In this document: positions 28,706-38,854 of the stretch, one piece after another
Layout: every line of letters starts with the position of its first letter
Numbering within the stretch: position 1 is the first letter of the stretch
NCBI GenBank assembly: GCA_963799975.1
Contig: CAWCZF010000002.1
Span: 1,302,001-1,366,000, forward strand
Length of the DNA: 64,000 nucleotides
Direction of reading: 5' to 3'
DNA from: Actinoallomurus sp963799975
Lineage (GTDB): Bacteria > Actinomycetota > Actinomycetes > Streptosporangiales > Streptosporangiaceae
Translations under genes and position numbers: made by a program
The notes under the pieces: generated by a model
What the model saw: the letters and a program-made list of their open reading frames with translations, nothing else
Database searches by the model: none
What the model was told of the DNA's origin: nothing

Positions 28706-31238
28706 CACTCGCCCTCGCTCAGTACGGTGAACGGGATGATCGGCTGGGGGATGTTGCCGTTGCGCTGGTCGTAGAACAGCGCCCGGCGCACGCGCGGGGT
28801 CCAGTGCTGCGACTGCCCGCCCGGCAGCGGCGACAGCTCGCTGTCGCGTACGTCCATGGCCACCCACGCGTCGATCGTGCGTACGGGACCGGTGCGCTCC
28901 ACGACGTCGGCACGCAGCCGGTCGACCGTGCGCCACCAGCCGAGCACGTGCATCTGGCCGTCCGGACCGTGCTCGACCAGCCGCCGCACCGTCGCGCGTA
29001 CGCCGGCGGACCGCGCGGTGACCGCGTCCACGGCGAACAGCACCAGGTAGACGGGTATGGGCCGGTCCACCGGCTCGGGCAGCTCGGTGACGACGCCGAC
29101 CTCGTGGCCCTCGTCGGCGAGCCAGCGGGCCAGCCGTGACGTGCGGGGGCTTCGGCTCGCCCTCGAACAGGACGAACTCGGCCGATCCGGGCGCCTGCCC
29201 GCGCGCGAGCGACGTCACCGCCGAGGAGAGCACGTCGTACGCCTCGTCGGTACGGGTGCCGATCACGGCGAGGTTGCGCCCCGGGTTGCGGTCGAAACGC
29301 ACGGTCGCGGCGCTGCCGGCCAGGTCGAGGAGCTGGCCGACCACGCCCTCGCCGCGCGGCGGTGCCGGCACGCTCAGCAGCGAGGGCACGTGCGCGCCGT
29401 CGAAGATGCGCGGCGGCGCGAGGCTGCTCGGGCCGCCGCTGCCACAGCTCGCGCTGGAGCACGTCGAACGTGCCGGCCGCGCCCGCGTCCGGCAGCCGTG
29501 CGACGCGGTTGGCCTGGCGCGCGCCGGACTCGGAGTTCACCACGGCGCAGAAGCGTGCGACCTGCAGGGCGGCCAGGTTGTCGTCGGCGAGGATGCGCCG
29601 CGCCTTGGGCAGCGCGACCCGCAGCGTGAACTGGTCGAGGATCGCGCCGCGCCCCCACAGCGCCTGTACGCCGCCGACGTTCTGGCTGGCGAGCACGAGG
29701 TGGATGCCCTGGGACCGGCCGCGGCGCGCCAGGTCGTTGAGCAGGTAGATCGACTCGTCGGTGACCCGGCCGGACTGCTGGATCAGCACCTGGAACTCAT
29801 CGATCACCGCGACGATGCGCGGCCAGTGCCCGTCGGGGTCGGCGGCCCGCAGCTCCTCCAGCTTGGTGACCTCGTGCTCGCGCGCGGCCGCGCCGCGGCG
29901 TTCGAGCTCACGGCCGAGGAAGCGGAGCAGGGCGAGGCCGAACTCCCGGTCGTTGTTGATGTTCACGCCGATGAGGCGGGCGTGCGGCAGCCACGTCTTG
30001 TCCGTACGCCCGCTGGCGAGGCGCGCGAACGACACGCCCTCCTTGAAGTCGAGGAGGTAGAACTCCAGCTCGTCGGGGCTGTAGCGGGCGGCGAGCGAGC
30101 CGATCAGGGCGTAGAGGAAGTTGGTCTTGCCCGAGCCCGGCGGGCCGCCGACCAGCGCGTGCACGGGGTCGTCGCCGAGCAGGACCTCGACGGGTTCGTA
30201 CCGGTCGACGTCCTCGCCGATCGGCGCGCGGATGCCCGGCGCGGACGACTCGCTCCAGAAGCGGTGCGGGACGAGTTCGGCGAAGCGCGGCGGGTCGCGT
30301 TCGATGCCGACCCAGCGGGCGGCGCGCTCGCACACGGCGCGTACGAGTTCGGGCGGCGGCGGCTCGGCGGTGACCGGCAGGTCGCCGGTCATCGAGGTGC
30401 GCAGCCGTGCCGTCCTCGCCGATCGCGACGGTCTCGATGTCCGGGGGCGTCGGCTCGAGCGGCGCGTCGCGGCAGATCACGTGGATGCCGCAGGCCGCGC
30501 CCGCGTGCATCACGCTCTCCAGGTGGGCGATCTCGTCGTCGCGGAAGCCGCGTACGGGGCTCTGCACGATGACGACCTGCCAGGGCTCGGGGCGCCGCCC
30601 CGTGGCCATGGCGAGCGCGGCGAGCGAGGAGTGGCCGCCGCCGAGGACGTCGCGCTGGATTCGCCGGATGTCGCGGTCGAGCGCGCCGAGCAGGTCCTTG
30701 AACTCCTCGACGCCGTAGACCGTGAGCAGGCCGGGCCGCGACAGCGCGTGGAAGCCGCCGAGCCCGGCGCCCAGCCGGCGCGGGTCGTACAGGCTGATGC
30801 GCACCGAGCCCGGCCGCGTCGTCGCCACGATGCGGACCAGCAGGGAGTCGACCACGGCGTCGGCGGTCGCCAGGTCCGTGCCGATGACGCGCAGGTGGCC
30901 GGCGTCGAGCAGCGGCACCAGCGCCGGGATCTCGCCGGGCAGCCGACCCGACGCGGTAGAGCGAGGGCTCGTCCTCGCTGGGCTCCGGCTCGACCGCCCA
31001 GCGTTCCCAGGGCGCGGAGGCGATGCCGGGCGCGGCCTCGCCGGCGAGCCGGCGCCACTCGTCGAGGACCCGCTCGGGCCGCCGTGGTGGCGGCGGCCTC
31101 CGCGCGGGCGCGTTCGACCGCGGCCTCGGCCTCGGCGATCGTCTCGTCGAGGTCGCTTCTGCGCGCGCGAATGGTCGCGCGCGCCTGCCGGACGTCTTTC
31201 TGCACGGCGGCGAGGAGATCGCTGGGCTTGACGGTCAT
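28705..31238 (-). CDS. FtsK/SpoIIIE-family ATPase, frameshifted
   Basis: About 844 residues. Residues 1-55 are a coiled coil (TVKPSDLLAAVQKDVRQARA onward). A pre-ATPase domain follows (RVIGTDLATADAVVDSLLVR, LLTVYGVEEFKDLLGALDRD). The active FtsK domain has Walker A GGPPGSGKTNFLYALIGS (about 30100-30160), Walker B IVAVIDEFQVLIQQ and RRGRSQGIHLVLASQNVGG. A second, degenerate ATPase domain lies near 28850-29350, with a P-loop decayed to IGTRTDEAYDV. No membrane helix. At least four indels interrupt it (near 31080, 30395, 29440 and 29130). It is the middle gene of a three-gene unit. It could be a DNA translocase or a secretion motor; the tandem active/degenerate layout favours a type VII-like motor. 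Confidence 0.8.
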
Positions 31239-31289
31239 TTAGCGGGTCCTGGGGCATTCGAGGGGTCGGACCAGTCCTCAGTGATGGTT

Positions 31290-31551
31290 CTAAAGCCCTT
31301 CGGAGTATTTGTTGGCCTCTTCGATCGCGGCGCCGATCTGGGCCTGGCACTCGGCGATGCTTTCGACCGCCTGCACCCATGGCGCCCAGGGATCCGCTCA
31401 GCGACTCGTGGTCGCTGCCCTGCGCCACCGCGATCAGGAACTGCAGCGCCGCCTCCGCTCGTTCGCCGGCTTGGACGAGCATTTGAACGGCCTGCTCGGC
31501 CTCCTCGCCGGCCTGGGCGATGGCGCCCTTGAGCTCTGCAACACTGGCCAT
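31290..31551 (-). CDS. Small helical protein of the FtsK module, frameshifted
   Basis: About 86 residues, first gene of the FtsK unit. It starts ASVAELKGAIAQAGEEAEQA with GGAGG upstream of the ATG. An indel near 31380 (GGG run) hides the end, VQAVESIAECQAQIGAAIEE and a stop at 31290. The whole protein is predicted amphipathic helix with a short loop in the middle (QGSDHESLSG), about the size of a WXG100/ESAT-6 protein, but a W-x-G turn is not present. It could be a secreted or adaptor partner of the FtsK-like ATPase 51 bp downstream. No family recognised. Confidence 0.65.
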
Positions 31552-31611
31552 GCAAACGACCTCCGGGGGGACGGATTACTTCAATTAAACCGGCGCGTCG
31601 GGGGCCGGTCC

Positions 31612-31625
31612 AGTTGACGTCAACT
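31612..31625. promoter_or_regulatory. 14-bp perfect palindrome upstream of the FtsK module
   Basis: AGTTGACGTCAACT is a perfect palindrome, 61 bp upstream of the first gene of the FtsK unit and overlapping the birA stop codon. An AT-rich stretch (ATTACTTCAATTAAA, about 31574-31588) lies between it and the gene and could be the promoter. Palindromes of this size are typical dimeric repressor sites; no regulator can be named. Confidence 0.45.
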
Positions 31626-32455
31626 ACCGGACATGTACGACATCGCCCGCACTGAGCAGATGCTCGCCGTCCGGTGCCCTGACCACGAGACGACCGGCCT
31701 CCTCGACGTCGGTGGCCTCACCGGAGACGATCTCGTCACCGGGCAGCTCGACGCGCACATGCCGGCCGAGAGTGCCGCACAGCTCGCGGTACGCGCGCGC
31801 GCAGATGCCGCCTCGCCGGCGCCGCGAACTCGCTCGTGCCGTACGGCGAGCTCGCGCAGGATCGCGCGGAGCAGCGGGTCGCGGTCGGCCGGCGCGCTCC
31901 TCGATGCGCGAGCGAGGTCGCGGTGGGCACCGGCAGCTCGTCCGGGCGGAGGCTGACGTTGAGCCCGACGCCGATGATGACCCCGGCGTCGACGCGCTGG
32001 GCCAGGATGCCGGCCAGCTTGCGCTCGCCGATCAGCACGTCGTTGGGCCACTTGAGGGTCGCGCTCGGCCATCCGGCCGCGCTCGACCCCCTCGACCTCG
32101 GTGAACCCGCGCAGCGCCGACACCACCGCGACCCCGGCGACCAGCGGCAGCCAGCCGAGCCGGGTGACGGAGTCCTCCGGCGGCAGCAGCACCGAGAAGA
32201 ACAGCCCCGAGCGCGGCGGCGCGGTCCAGGTGCGGCCCATCCGGCCGCGGCCCGAGGTCTGCGACTCGGCGACCAGGACCAGGCCCGGCTGCCGCGCCGT
32301 CGCGGGCCAGGTCGGCGAGGTCGGCGTTGGTCGAGCCGGTCTCCTCGACCACCCGGATCTCGCGCCAGAACCCGCCGGGGCGTACGAGGGCGCGGTTCAG
32401 CGCGCGCGAGTTCAGCGGCGGCCGGTCGAGGTCGGTGTACGGGCGAATGGCTCAC
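31624..32455 (-). CDS. birA: Biotin-[acyl-CoA-carboxylase] ligase, frameshifted
   Basis: About 277 residues. It biotinylates the BCCP domain of acyl-CoA carboxylases, including the alpha subunit at 59-61 kb. The catalytic core is scattered over frames: VVEETGSTNADLADLARDGA, QTSGRGRMGRTWTAPPRSGL with the biotinyl-AMP-binding loop, LKWPNDVLIGERKLAGILA with the active-site Lys, and VIIGVGLNVSLRPDELP. The C-terminal SH3-like domain ends LLSAGDVVHVR at 31624. No N-terminal HTH, so it is a ligase without repressor activity. GTG start at 32455. At least five indels; an essential gene, so error is the best explanation. Confidence 0.88.
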
Positions 32456-32475
32456 TGTGAGCAGCCTGGCGGTCC

Positions 32476-33472
32476 TCAGCGCGGAGCCTTTCCCGAGACC
32501 CCGACGCCGAACTCGAACTCGCGGTAGACCCGCGCCCAGAACCCCTCGCGCAGCCAGTCGCGCGCCTCCTTGTAGGGACGCAGCGAGTGGCCGAGCTCCT
32601 TCTCACCCTCGATCAGCAGCTCCTTGTCGATCACCGTGGGCAGGATCGGGCCGGGCAGCAGGTCGCGGATGTTGTCGCGGCCGCGGGTGAGGATCCACTT
32701 GTGCGCGATGTGCTCGCCGATCTCCTCCATGTGCGGCCGTGCCGGGCCGAGCTTGGCGACCGACCCGACGCTGGGCAGGTGCGGGCGCATCGCGGCCGGC
32801 GTCGGCACCGGCTTGGGCGCCGGCCGGCTGCCGAACACCGCGGTGGGCGAGGGCACGGCCGTCGTGACGGCCGGCTGCGCCTCGGCGTCCTGCCGGGTGG
32901 CGTCCAGGCCGAAGTAGGGCTTGACGAACTCGGCGTGCACGACGTCGACGGTGTCGGACTCCCAGATCAGGCGCTCGGCCTGGTTGGTGCCGTACGGCGG
33001 CTCGACGCCCCACAGGTGGATGCGGACGCCGTAGGTCTGCGCCGCCTCGACGGCCGGGACCATGTCCTCGTCGCCCGCGATGAGGATCGCGTCGGTGACC
33101 GCGCCGTGCCGGGCCAGGGTCTCCAGGTCCTCGCGGATCTGGGCGTCGACGCCCTTCTGCTGGTTGTGCTTGTTGAGATTGCCGAGGCGCAGCTTGACCC
33201 CCGGCAGCGGCGCGACGACGCGCTGGTCGATGGTCGGCACCCGGTCGCGGGCCGCGTCGAACCAGTAGACCCGCAGCAGCTCACCCCGCATGCACGCCTC
33301 GGCACGCTCCTCCAGGGCCTTGATCAGCCCTTCGGCGTCCACCCGGTAGGAACGGCGCGAGGAGATGCCGAACAGCAGGTCACCCGCTGCGGCATAGAGA
33401 TATCCGACATCGACGAGGATGGCGAAACGCCGGAAGCGGCGAGAGGTGAGAGACTTGTTCGCGAACGGTCAT
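32476..33472 (-). CDS. NYN (PIN-like) domain ribonuclease-type protein, probable frameshift at start
   Basis: About 330 residues. Residues 15-180 form a NYN/LabA-like PIN nuclease domain with the acidic site: FAILVDVGYLYAAAG, QKGVDAQIREDLETLA and AILIAGDEDMVPAV. A Pro/Ala linker follows, then a basic helical C-terminal domain (LTRGRDNIRDLLPG, PYKEARDWLREGFWARVY). The conserved first strand is in frame with the body but has no start codon before an upstream stop. The ATG at 33472 needs one indel near 33430 to join it. A shorter GTG start at 33342 would delete the first catalytic Asp, so the long form is preferred. Likely acts on RNA; target unknown. Confidence 0.8.
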
Positions 33473-33531
33473 CACCTCTGACTTTATGTTAAACACAGCT
33501 CGCCGTCCCGGGTTGCATCCTTTTACCGGTG

Positions 33532-33972
33532 CTACAACTCCTTGCGCATGTGCACGACGTGCCGTCCATCGATCGCCTCACGTTCGGTCTCACGGTAACC
33601 GAGCGAGGTGTACAGCCCGATGTTGGAGACCATCTTCTCGTTCGTGTAGAGCCGCAGCGCACGCAGGCCCAGCGAACGGGCGCGATATTCGGCGAACGCC
33701 AGGAGCCGGCGGCCCAGGCCGCGGCCCTGCCGGTCGGGCCGTACGGCGACGTTCTCCACCAGCAGGACGCCGTCGAGCGCGTGCAGCACGATCAGCGCGT
33801 CGACCTCGCCGTTCTCCAGCACGTGGACGCATCGCCGCGCGATGAGGTCGCCGTAGTCGGCCGACATCGGCCGCGGCCGTATCCCGATCACGTCCGTCCA
33901 CGGCGAGTACGCCGCCTCGACGATCTCCTCTACCGCCGTACGGTCGGCGGGCTCGGCGAACCTGATGCCCAT
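33532..33972 (-). CDS. GNAT family N-acetyltransferase
   Basis: About 146 residues, intact. Acetyl-CoA-binding motif A is VRPDRQGRGLGRRLLAFAEY, preceded by the strand VLLVENVAV. Motif B includes LYTNEKMVSNIGLYTSLGY. ATG at 33972 is preferred to the TTG at 33984. It follows ppc on the same strand with a 30-bp gap. The substrate cannot be predicted. Confidence 0.85.
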   Translation of the reverse strand: MGIRFAEPADRTAVEEIVEAAYSPWTDVIGIRPRPMSADYGDLIARRCVHVLENGEVDALIVLHALDGVLLVENVAVRPDRQGRGLGRRLLAFAEYRARSLGLRALRLYTNEKMVSNIGLYTSLGYRETEREAIDGRHVVHMRKEL

Positions 33973-34002
33973 GCCCTCAGTCAACCGCCCATTTCGACCG
34001 GA

Positions 34003-36611
34003 TCATCCCGTGTTCTGGAGCCCCGCGGCCACGCCGCCGGCGGCCAGCAGGAGCAGGTCCTCGACCCGTCGCGCGCCGCGCGTCGTCCTCGATCCCGCCG
34101 CGCAACTCCTGAAGTGCGCGCAGCTGGAGGTGCGACAGCGCGTCGACGTACGGGTTGCGCAGCTCGACCGCGCGTGACAGCACCGCGCGGTCCTCCAGGA
34201 GCCGCGTGTGCCCGGTGACCTGGAGCACGAGCGAGCGGGTGCGGTCGTACTCGGCCAGCACCGCCGCCGACAGGTCCGGCCGGTCGCCGAGGGCGAGGTA
34301 GCGCTCGGCGATGGCGCGGTCGGTCTTGGCCAGGCTCATCTCGGCGTTGTCCATGAGCGCGGCGAACAGCGGCCAGGCGGCGTACCCCTCGCGCAGCTCG
34401 TCCAGGTCGTCCACCGCCGCCAGGCCGCTGCCCAGGCCGTACCAGCCGGGCAGGTTCACGCGTGTCTGCGTCCAGGAGAACACCCACGGGATGGCACGCA
34501 GGTCTTCCAGCGACGCGGTCGCCTTGCGCCGCGACGGGCGCGAGCCGAGCCGCAGGTTGGAGATCTCGTGCAGCGGGCTGACCCGGGCGAACCAGTCGGC
34601 GAAGCCGTCGGCCTCGACCAGCGACCGGTACGTGTGCTCGGCCGCCTCGCTGATCCGGTCGGCGAGCGGGCGGAACCGGTCCGCCGCCGCGAGCGTGCGC
34701 TCGGCGATGCCGGGCGTGGAGGCGAGCATGACCGCGCTGGTCACCTGCTCGACGTGCCGCCGGGCGATCTCCTTGTGCCCGTAGCGCGCGAAGATCACTT
34801 CGCCCTGCTCGGTCACCTTGAACCGGCCCGAGACCGAGCCGGGCGCCTGCGCCAGCACCGCGCGGTTCGCCGGTCCGCCGCCGCGGCCGAGCGCGCCGCC
34901 GCGGCCGTGGAACAACGTCAGCCGGATGTCGTGCCGCGCCGCCCAGGACGCCAGCGCCGCCTGCGTGTCGTACAGCCGCAGCGTCGCCGTGGTCGGCCCG
35001 AGCTGCTTGGCCGAGTCGGAATAGCCGAGCATGACCTCCATGCTGCGGCCGGTCTCCAGCAGCCGGCGGCGTACGTGCGCCAGCCGCAGCATGCCGTCGA
35101 GCACCGCCGGGGAGCGCTCCAGGTCCTCGCCGGTCTCGAACAGCGGCACCACGTCGAGCACCGGGGGCCGCCCGCCGATCGCCGCGTGCTCGGCCAGCTC
35201 GTACACGGTCGCGACGTCCTCGGCCGTACGTGTGAAGGAGATGACGTAACGACGGCAGGCGTCGGGACCGAAGCGCTCCTGCACCCAGGCGATGACGCGC
35301 AGCGTGTCGAGGACCTCCTCGGTCTGCTCGCTCAGCGCGCCCCCGGCGCGTACCTCGGCCAGTGCCTTCTCGTGCACGCCGGAGTGCTGGCGCACCTCCA
35401 GCTCGGCGAGGTGGAAGCCGAACGTCTCGACCTGCCAGATCAGATGCTGCAACTCCCCGTACGCCTGGCGCACGGCACCCGCCTCGGCCAGGGAGTCCTG
35501 TACGACGCGCAGGTCGGCGAGCAGGTCGGCCGGGCCGTCATAGGCCAGGTCGGCGTCGCGCCGCCGGGTCGCCTCGACGCGCTCGGCGGCGTACAGCACG
35601 AGCTGCCGGTGCGGCTCGCCCGGCGAGCGCTTGCCGATGTCGGCGATGCAGGTCGGGCCGCGCCGCGCGTGCGGCGGCCAGCGCGCCGCGCAGGGCGGTG
35701 GACGGCGGGGTCGTGCTCTCGTGCGCGGTGAGAGTACGGCCGACGCGCGCGCAGGCCAGGGCCAGCGCGCGCAGCAGGTGGTCGGCCTGTACGCCGATCG
35801 CCTCGCGGGTGATCTGCGCGGTGACGTACGGGTTGCCGTCGCGGTCGCCGCCGATCCAGCTGCCGAAGCGCAGGTAGGCCGGCGCCAGCGGCGGGCGCGC
35901 CCCGGTGCCGGGTGCCAGCGCGGAGTCCAGCGACCGGTAGATCGCCGGTACGACGCGGAACAGCGTCTCGTCGAAGATCGCCATCGCGGTGCGTACCTCG
36001 TCGAGCGGGTCCGGCTTGGTACGGCGCAGCTGGGACGTGCGCCACAGCAGGTCGATCTCCTCCAGCAGCCGCCGGGTGATCTCGTCGCGCTCGCCGCTGC
36101 CGGTACGCGGGTCGTCCAGGTCGGTCAGCAGCGCGCTGATCCGCAGGATCGCGGTGACCACGGCGCGGCGGCGCGCCTCGGTGGGGTGCGCGGTGAGGAC
36201 CGGGCGGAGTTCGAGGTCGCCGAGCAGTTCGCCGATACGCTCCTCGCCGATCTCGCGTACCGCCGCCCGCACCGACTCGCGCTGCGGCTCGCCGCCGTCG
36301 TCGCGGGCGCGGAGCGTGCGGATCCGCTGGTGCTCCTCGGCGAGGTTGGTCAGGTGGAAGTAGACGGTGAAGGCGCGGGCGACGAGTTCGGCGCGGTCCA
36401 GCGACCAGCCGCCGACCATGGCCGCGACGTCGTCGACGTCCTTCTCGTCCCGGCGCGTCGCGATGACGATGTGCCGCAGGGCCTCGACGTCGTCCAGCAG
36501 CTCCTGGCCGCCGTACTCGACGAGGATCTTGCCGAGCAGGGAGCCGAGCAGGCGTACGTCGCCGCGCAGCGGCTCGGGCATCTCCTGCCGGGCGGAGTTT
36601 CGAGTGGACAC
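34003..36611 (-). CDS. ppc: Phosphoenolpyruvate carboxylase, frameshifted
   Basis: About 870 residues. It fixes bicarbonate on PEP to give oxaloacetate, replenishing the TCA cycle. Conserved sites are all present: LTAHPTEARRRAVV with the catalytic His, YLRFGSWIGGDRDGNPYVT, MLGYSDSAKQLGP, and the mobile loop LFHGRGGALGRGGGP. Indels near 35645 and 34075 divide the gene; the true end is VEDLLLLAAGGVAAGLQNTG with a stop at 34003. GTG 36611 or ATG 36581 may be the start. It diverges from pccB across 103 bp, which must hold both promoters. Confidence 0.92.
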
Positions 36612-36714
36612 GCGGTCAGCGTAGCCAGTGCGAGTGGCTCCGCCAGAGCCCGTCTCGGTTGCTGAGATCACCCCGGTCTGCGGGGCTCGCGCGACTCCTG
36701 GCTAGTCTGGCCGC

Positions 36715-38319
36715 ATGGCCACGCACGCCCCTGAGCCGCTGCCGTCCAGTGAGATCGACATCCACACGACGGCGGGAAAGATCGCCGACCTGGAGCGGCG
36801 CCGCGAGGAGGCCGTGCACGCCGGATCGGCGCGCGCGGTCGAAAAGCAGCACGCCAAGGGCAAGATGACCGCGCGCGAGCGGATCGACGCGTTCCTGGAC
36901 GAGGGCTCCTTCGTGGAGTTCGACCAGATGGCGCGGCACCGCGCGCACGACTTCGGCGTCGAGGCCAACCGCCCGTACGGCGACGGCGTCGTCACCGGCC
37001 ACGGCACCGTCGACGGCCGTCCCGTCGCGGTCTTCTCCCAGGACTTCACGGTCGCCGGCGGCTCGCTCGGCGAGGTGTTCGGCGAGAAGATCGTCAAGGT
37101 CATGGACCACGCGCTGACGACGGGCTGCCCGATGGTCGGCATCAACGACTCCGGCGGCGCGCGCATCCAGGAGGGCGTCGTCGCGCTCGGCCTGTACGCC
37201 GAGATCTTCAAACGCAACACGCACGCGTCGGGCGTCATCCCGCAGATCTCCCTGGTCCTGGGCCCGTGCGCGGGCGGCGCGGTGTACTCCCCCGCGCTCA
37301 CCGACTTCATCGTGATGGTCGACCAGACCTCGCACATGTTCATCACCGGCCCGGATGTGATCAAGACGGTGACCGGCGAGGAGGTGACGTTCGAGGACCT
37401 CGGCGGCGCGCACGCGCACAACACCCGGTCCGGCGTCGCCCACTACCAGGCGCCCGACGAGCAGGACGCGATCGACTACGTCAAGGCGCTGCTGTCCTAC
37501 CTGCCCTCGAACAACATGTCCGACCCTCCGGCGTACGACGTGGCCGCCTCGCTCGACGTGCTCGACGCGGACCTGGCGCTGGACACCCTCATCCCCGACT
37601 CGCCGAACCAGCCGTACGACATGCACACGGTGCTCGAACACGTACTGGACGACGGGGAGTTCCTGGAGGTCCACTCGCTGTTCGCGCCGAACATGGTGTG
37701 CGGGTACGGCCGGGTCGAGGGCCGGTCGGTGGGCATCGTGGCCAACCAGCCACAGCACTTCGCCGGCACCCTCGACATCGACGCCTCCGAGAAGGCCGCC
37801 CGGTTCGTACGCACCTGCGACGCGTTCAACGTGCCGGTGCTGACCTTCGTGGACGTGCCGGGGTTCCTGCCCGGCACCGACCAGGAGTGGAACGGCATCA
37901 TCCGGCGCGGCGCGAAGCTGCTCTACGCCTACGCCGAGGCGACGGTGCCGCTCGTCACGGTCATCACACGCAAGGCGTACGGCGGCGCGTACGACGTCAT
38001 GGGTTCCAAGCACCTGGGCGCGGACATCAACCTGGCGTGGCCGACCGCGCAGATCGCGGTGATGGGCGCGCAGGGCGCGGTCAACATCCTCTACCGGCGC
38101 GAACTCGCCGCCGCCGACGACCCGGACACGCGGCGGGCCGAGCTCGTCACCGAGTACGAGGACACTCTGGCCAACCCCTACATCGCCGCCGACCGCGGTT
38201 ACGTGGACGCGGTGATCAAGCCGTCGGAGACCCGCAGCCAGATCGTCAAGGCACTTCGCGCACTTCGGGAGAAGCGCACGACGTTGCCGCCGAAGAAACA
38301 CGGGAACATTCCTCTGTAG
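36715..38319 (+). CDS. pccB: Propionyl-CoA carboxylase beta subunit
   Basis: 534 residues, intact. Carboxyltransferase making methylmalonyl-CoA from propionyl-CoA. N-terminal half: GKMTARERIDAFLDEGSFVE, INDSGGARIQEGV and LVLGPCAGGAVYSPALTD. C-terminal half: QPQHFAGTLDIDASEKAARF, FVDVPGFLPGTDQE and AWPTAQIAVMGAQGAVNILY. The specificity position in KAYGGAYDVMGSK is Asp427, matching the Asp422 that I recall as setting propionyl-CoA preference in S. coelicolor PccB. It is followed by the epsilon subunit gene 18 bp downstream. The biotin-bearing alpha subunit is probably the gene at 59.2 kb. Confidence 0.95.
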   Translation: MATHAPEPLPSSEIDIHTTAGKIADLERRREEAVHAGSARAVEKQHAKGKMTARERIDAFLDEGSFVEFDQMARHRAHDFGVEANRPYGDGVVTGHGTVDGRPVAVFSQDFTVAGGSLGEVFGEKIVKVMDHALTTGCPMVGINDSGGARIQEGVVALGLYAEIFKRNTHASGVIPQISLVLGPCAGGAVYSPALTDFIVMVDQTSHMFITGPDVIKTVTGEEVTFEDLGGAHAHNTRSGVAHYQAPDEQDAIDYVKALLSYLPSNNMSDPPAYDVAASLDVLDADLALDTLIPDSPNQPYDMHTVLEHVLDDGEFLEVHSLFAPNMVCGYGRVEGRSVGIVANQPQHFAGTLDIDASEKAARFVRTCDAFNVPVLTFVDVPGFLPGTDQEWNGIIRRGAKLLYAYAEATVPLVTVITRKAYGGAYDVMGSKHLGADINLAWPTAQIAVMGAQGAVNILYRRELAAADDPDTRRAELVTEYEDTLANPYIAADRGYVDAVIKPSETRSQIVKALRALREKRTTLPPKKHGNIPL

Positions 38320-38337
38320 AGCCTCGGAGGGGTGAAG

Positions 38338-38550
38338 ATGACCGAACGTTTTCTCCAGGTCGTACGCGGCGATCCGACTCCCGAGGAACTCGCCGCGCTG
38401 GTCACCGTACTGACCGCTCGCGCCCGCGCGTCACGCGAGGCCGCCGAGCCGGAGCAGCGGCGCTCGGCCTGGTCCGCGCCGGCACGCCGCCTGCGCCGCG
38501 CACTTCCCCACGGTCCCGACGCGTGGCGGTCGGGAAGCCTGCCGAGCTGA
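38338..38550 (+). CDS. pccE: Acyl-CoA carboxylase epsilon subunit
   Basis: 70 residues. The conserved core FLQVVRGDPTPEELAALVTV is the actinobacterial epsilon-subunit signature (R-V-x-G-x-PTPEELAAL). The rest is a basic linker ending WSAPARRLRRALP. It stabilises the alpha-beta complex and raises its activity in Streptomyces and mycobacteria. GGAGGGG lies seven bases before ATG 38338, which is why that start is preferred to the GTG six bases upstream. It sits directly after pccB in an operon. Confidence 0.88.
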   Translation: MTERFLQVVRGDPTPEELAALVTVLTARARASREAAEPEQRRSAWSAPARRLRRALPHGPDAWRSGSLPS

Positions 38551-38605
38551 CCCTTCGTAGTCAACTGCTTACAATCCGTCGCGCGGCGGGTAGAGTGCGA
38601 GCATT

Positions 38606-38854
38606 GTGGGGACTCGCCGACGAGCGTCCGGCGGCCGGGTGGTGTTCGCCCTGCCGCTCGTGCTGACGTCCCTGCTGATCGGCGGATGCCGGTCGCCGGT
38701 GCCGTTCCGCGGCCACCCCGATCCGTACGCGCCGGTTCCCGGCCTGGGCGCGCCGGAGCCCTACATCCGGCCGCGTCCCTCGCCACCGGTGATCGACCAG
38801 CGCGGCGGCCTCCCCGTGCCGTACCGGACCGGCGGGCCGGGCCCGCCCCCGTGA
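38606..38854 (+). CDS. Small Pro-rich lipoprotein
   Basis: 82 residues with a type II signal: basic start, hydrophobic VVFALPLVLTSLLIGGC, lipobox LIGGC with the Cys to be lipidated. The mature part is rich in Pro, Gly and Arg (PVPFRGHPDPYAPVPGLGAP) and probably disordered. GTG start at 38606. No family recognised. Its stop overlaps a possible GTG start of the methyltransferase gene by 4 bp. Confidence 0.6.
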   Translation: MGTRRRASGGRVVFALPLVLTSLLIGGCRSPVPFRGHPDPYAPVPGLGAPEPYIRPRPSPPVIDQRGGLPVPYRTGGPGPPP

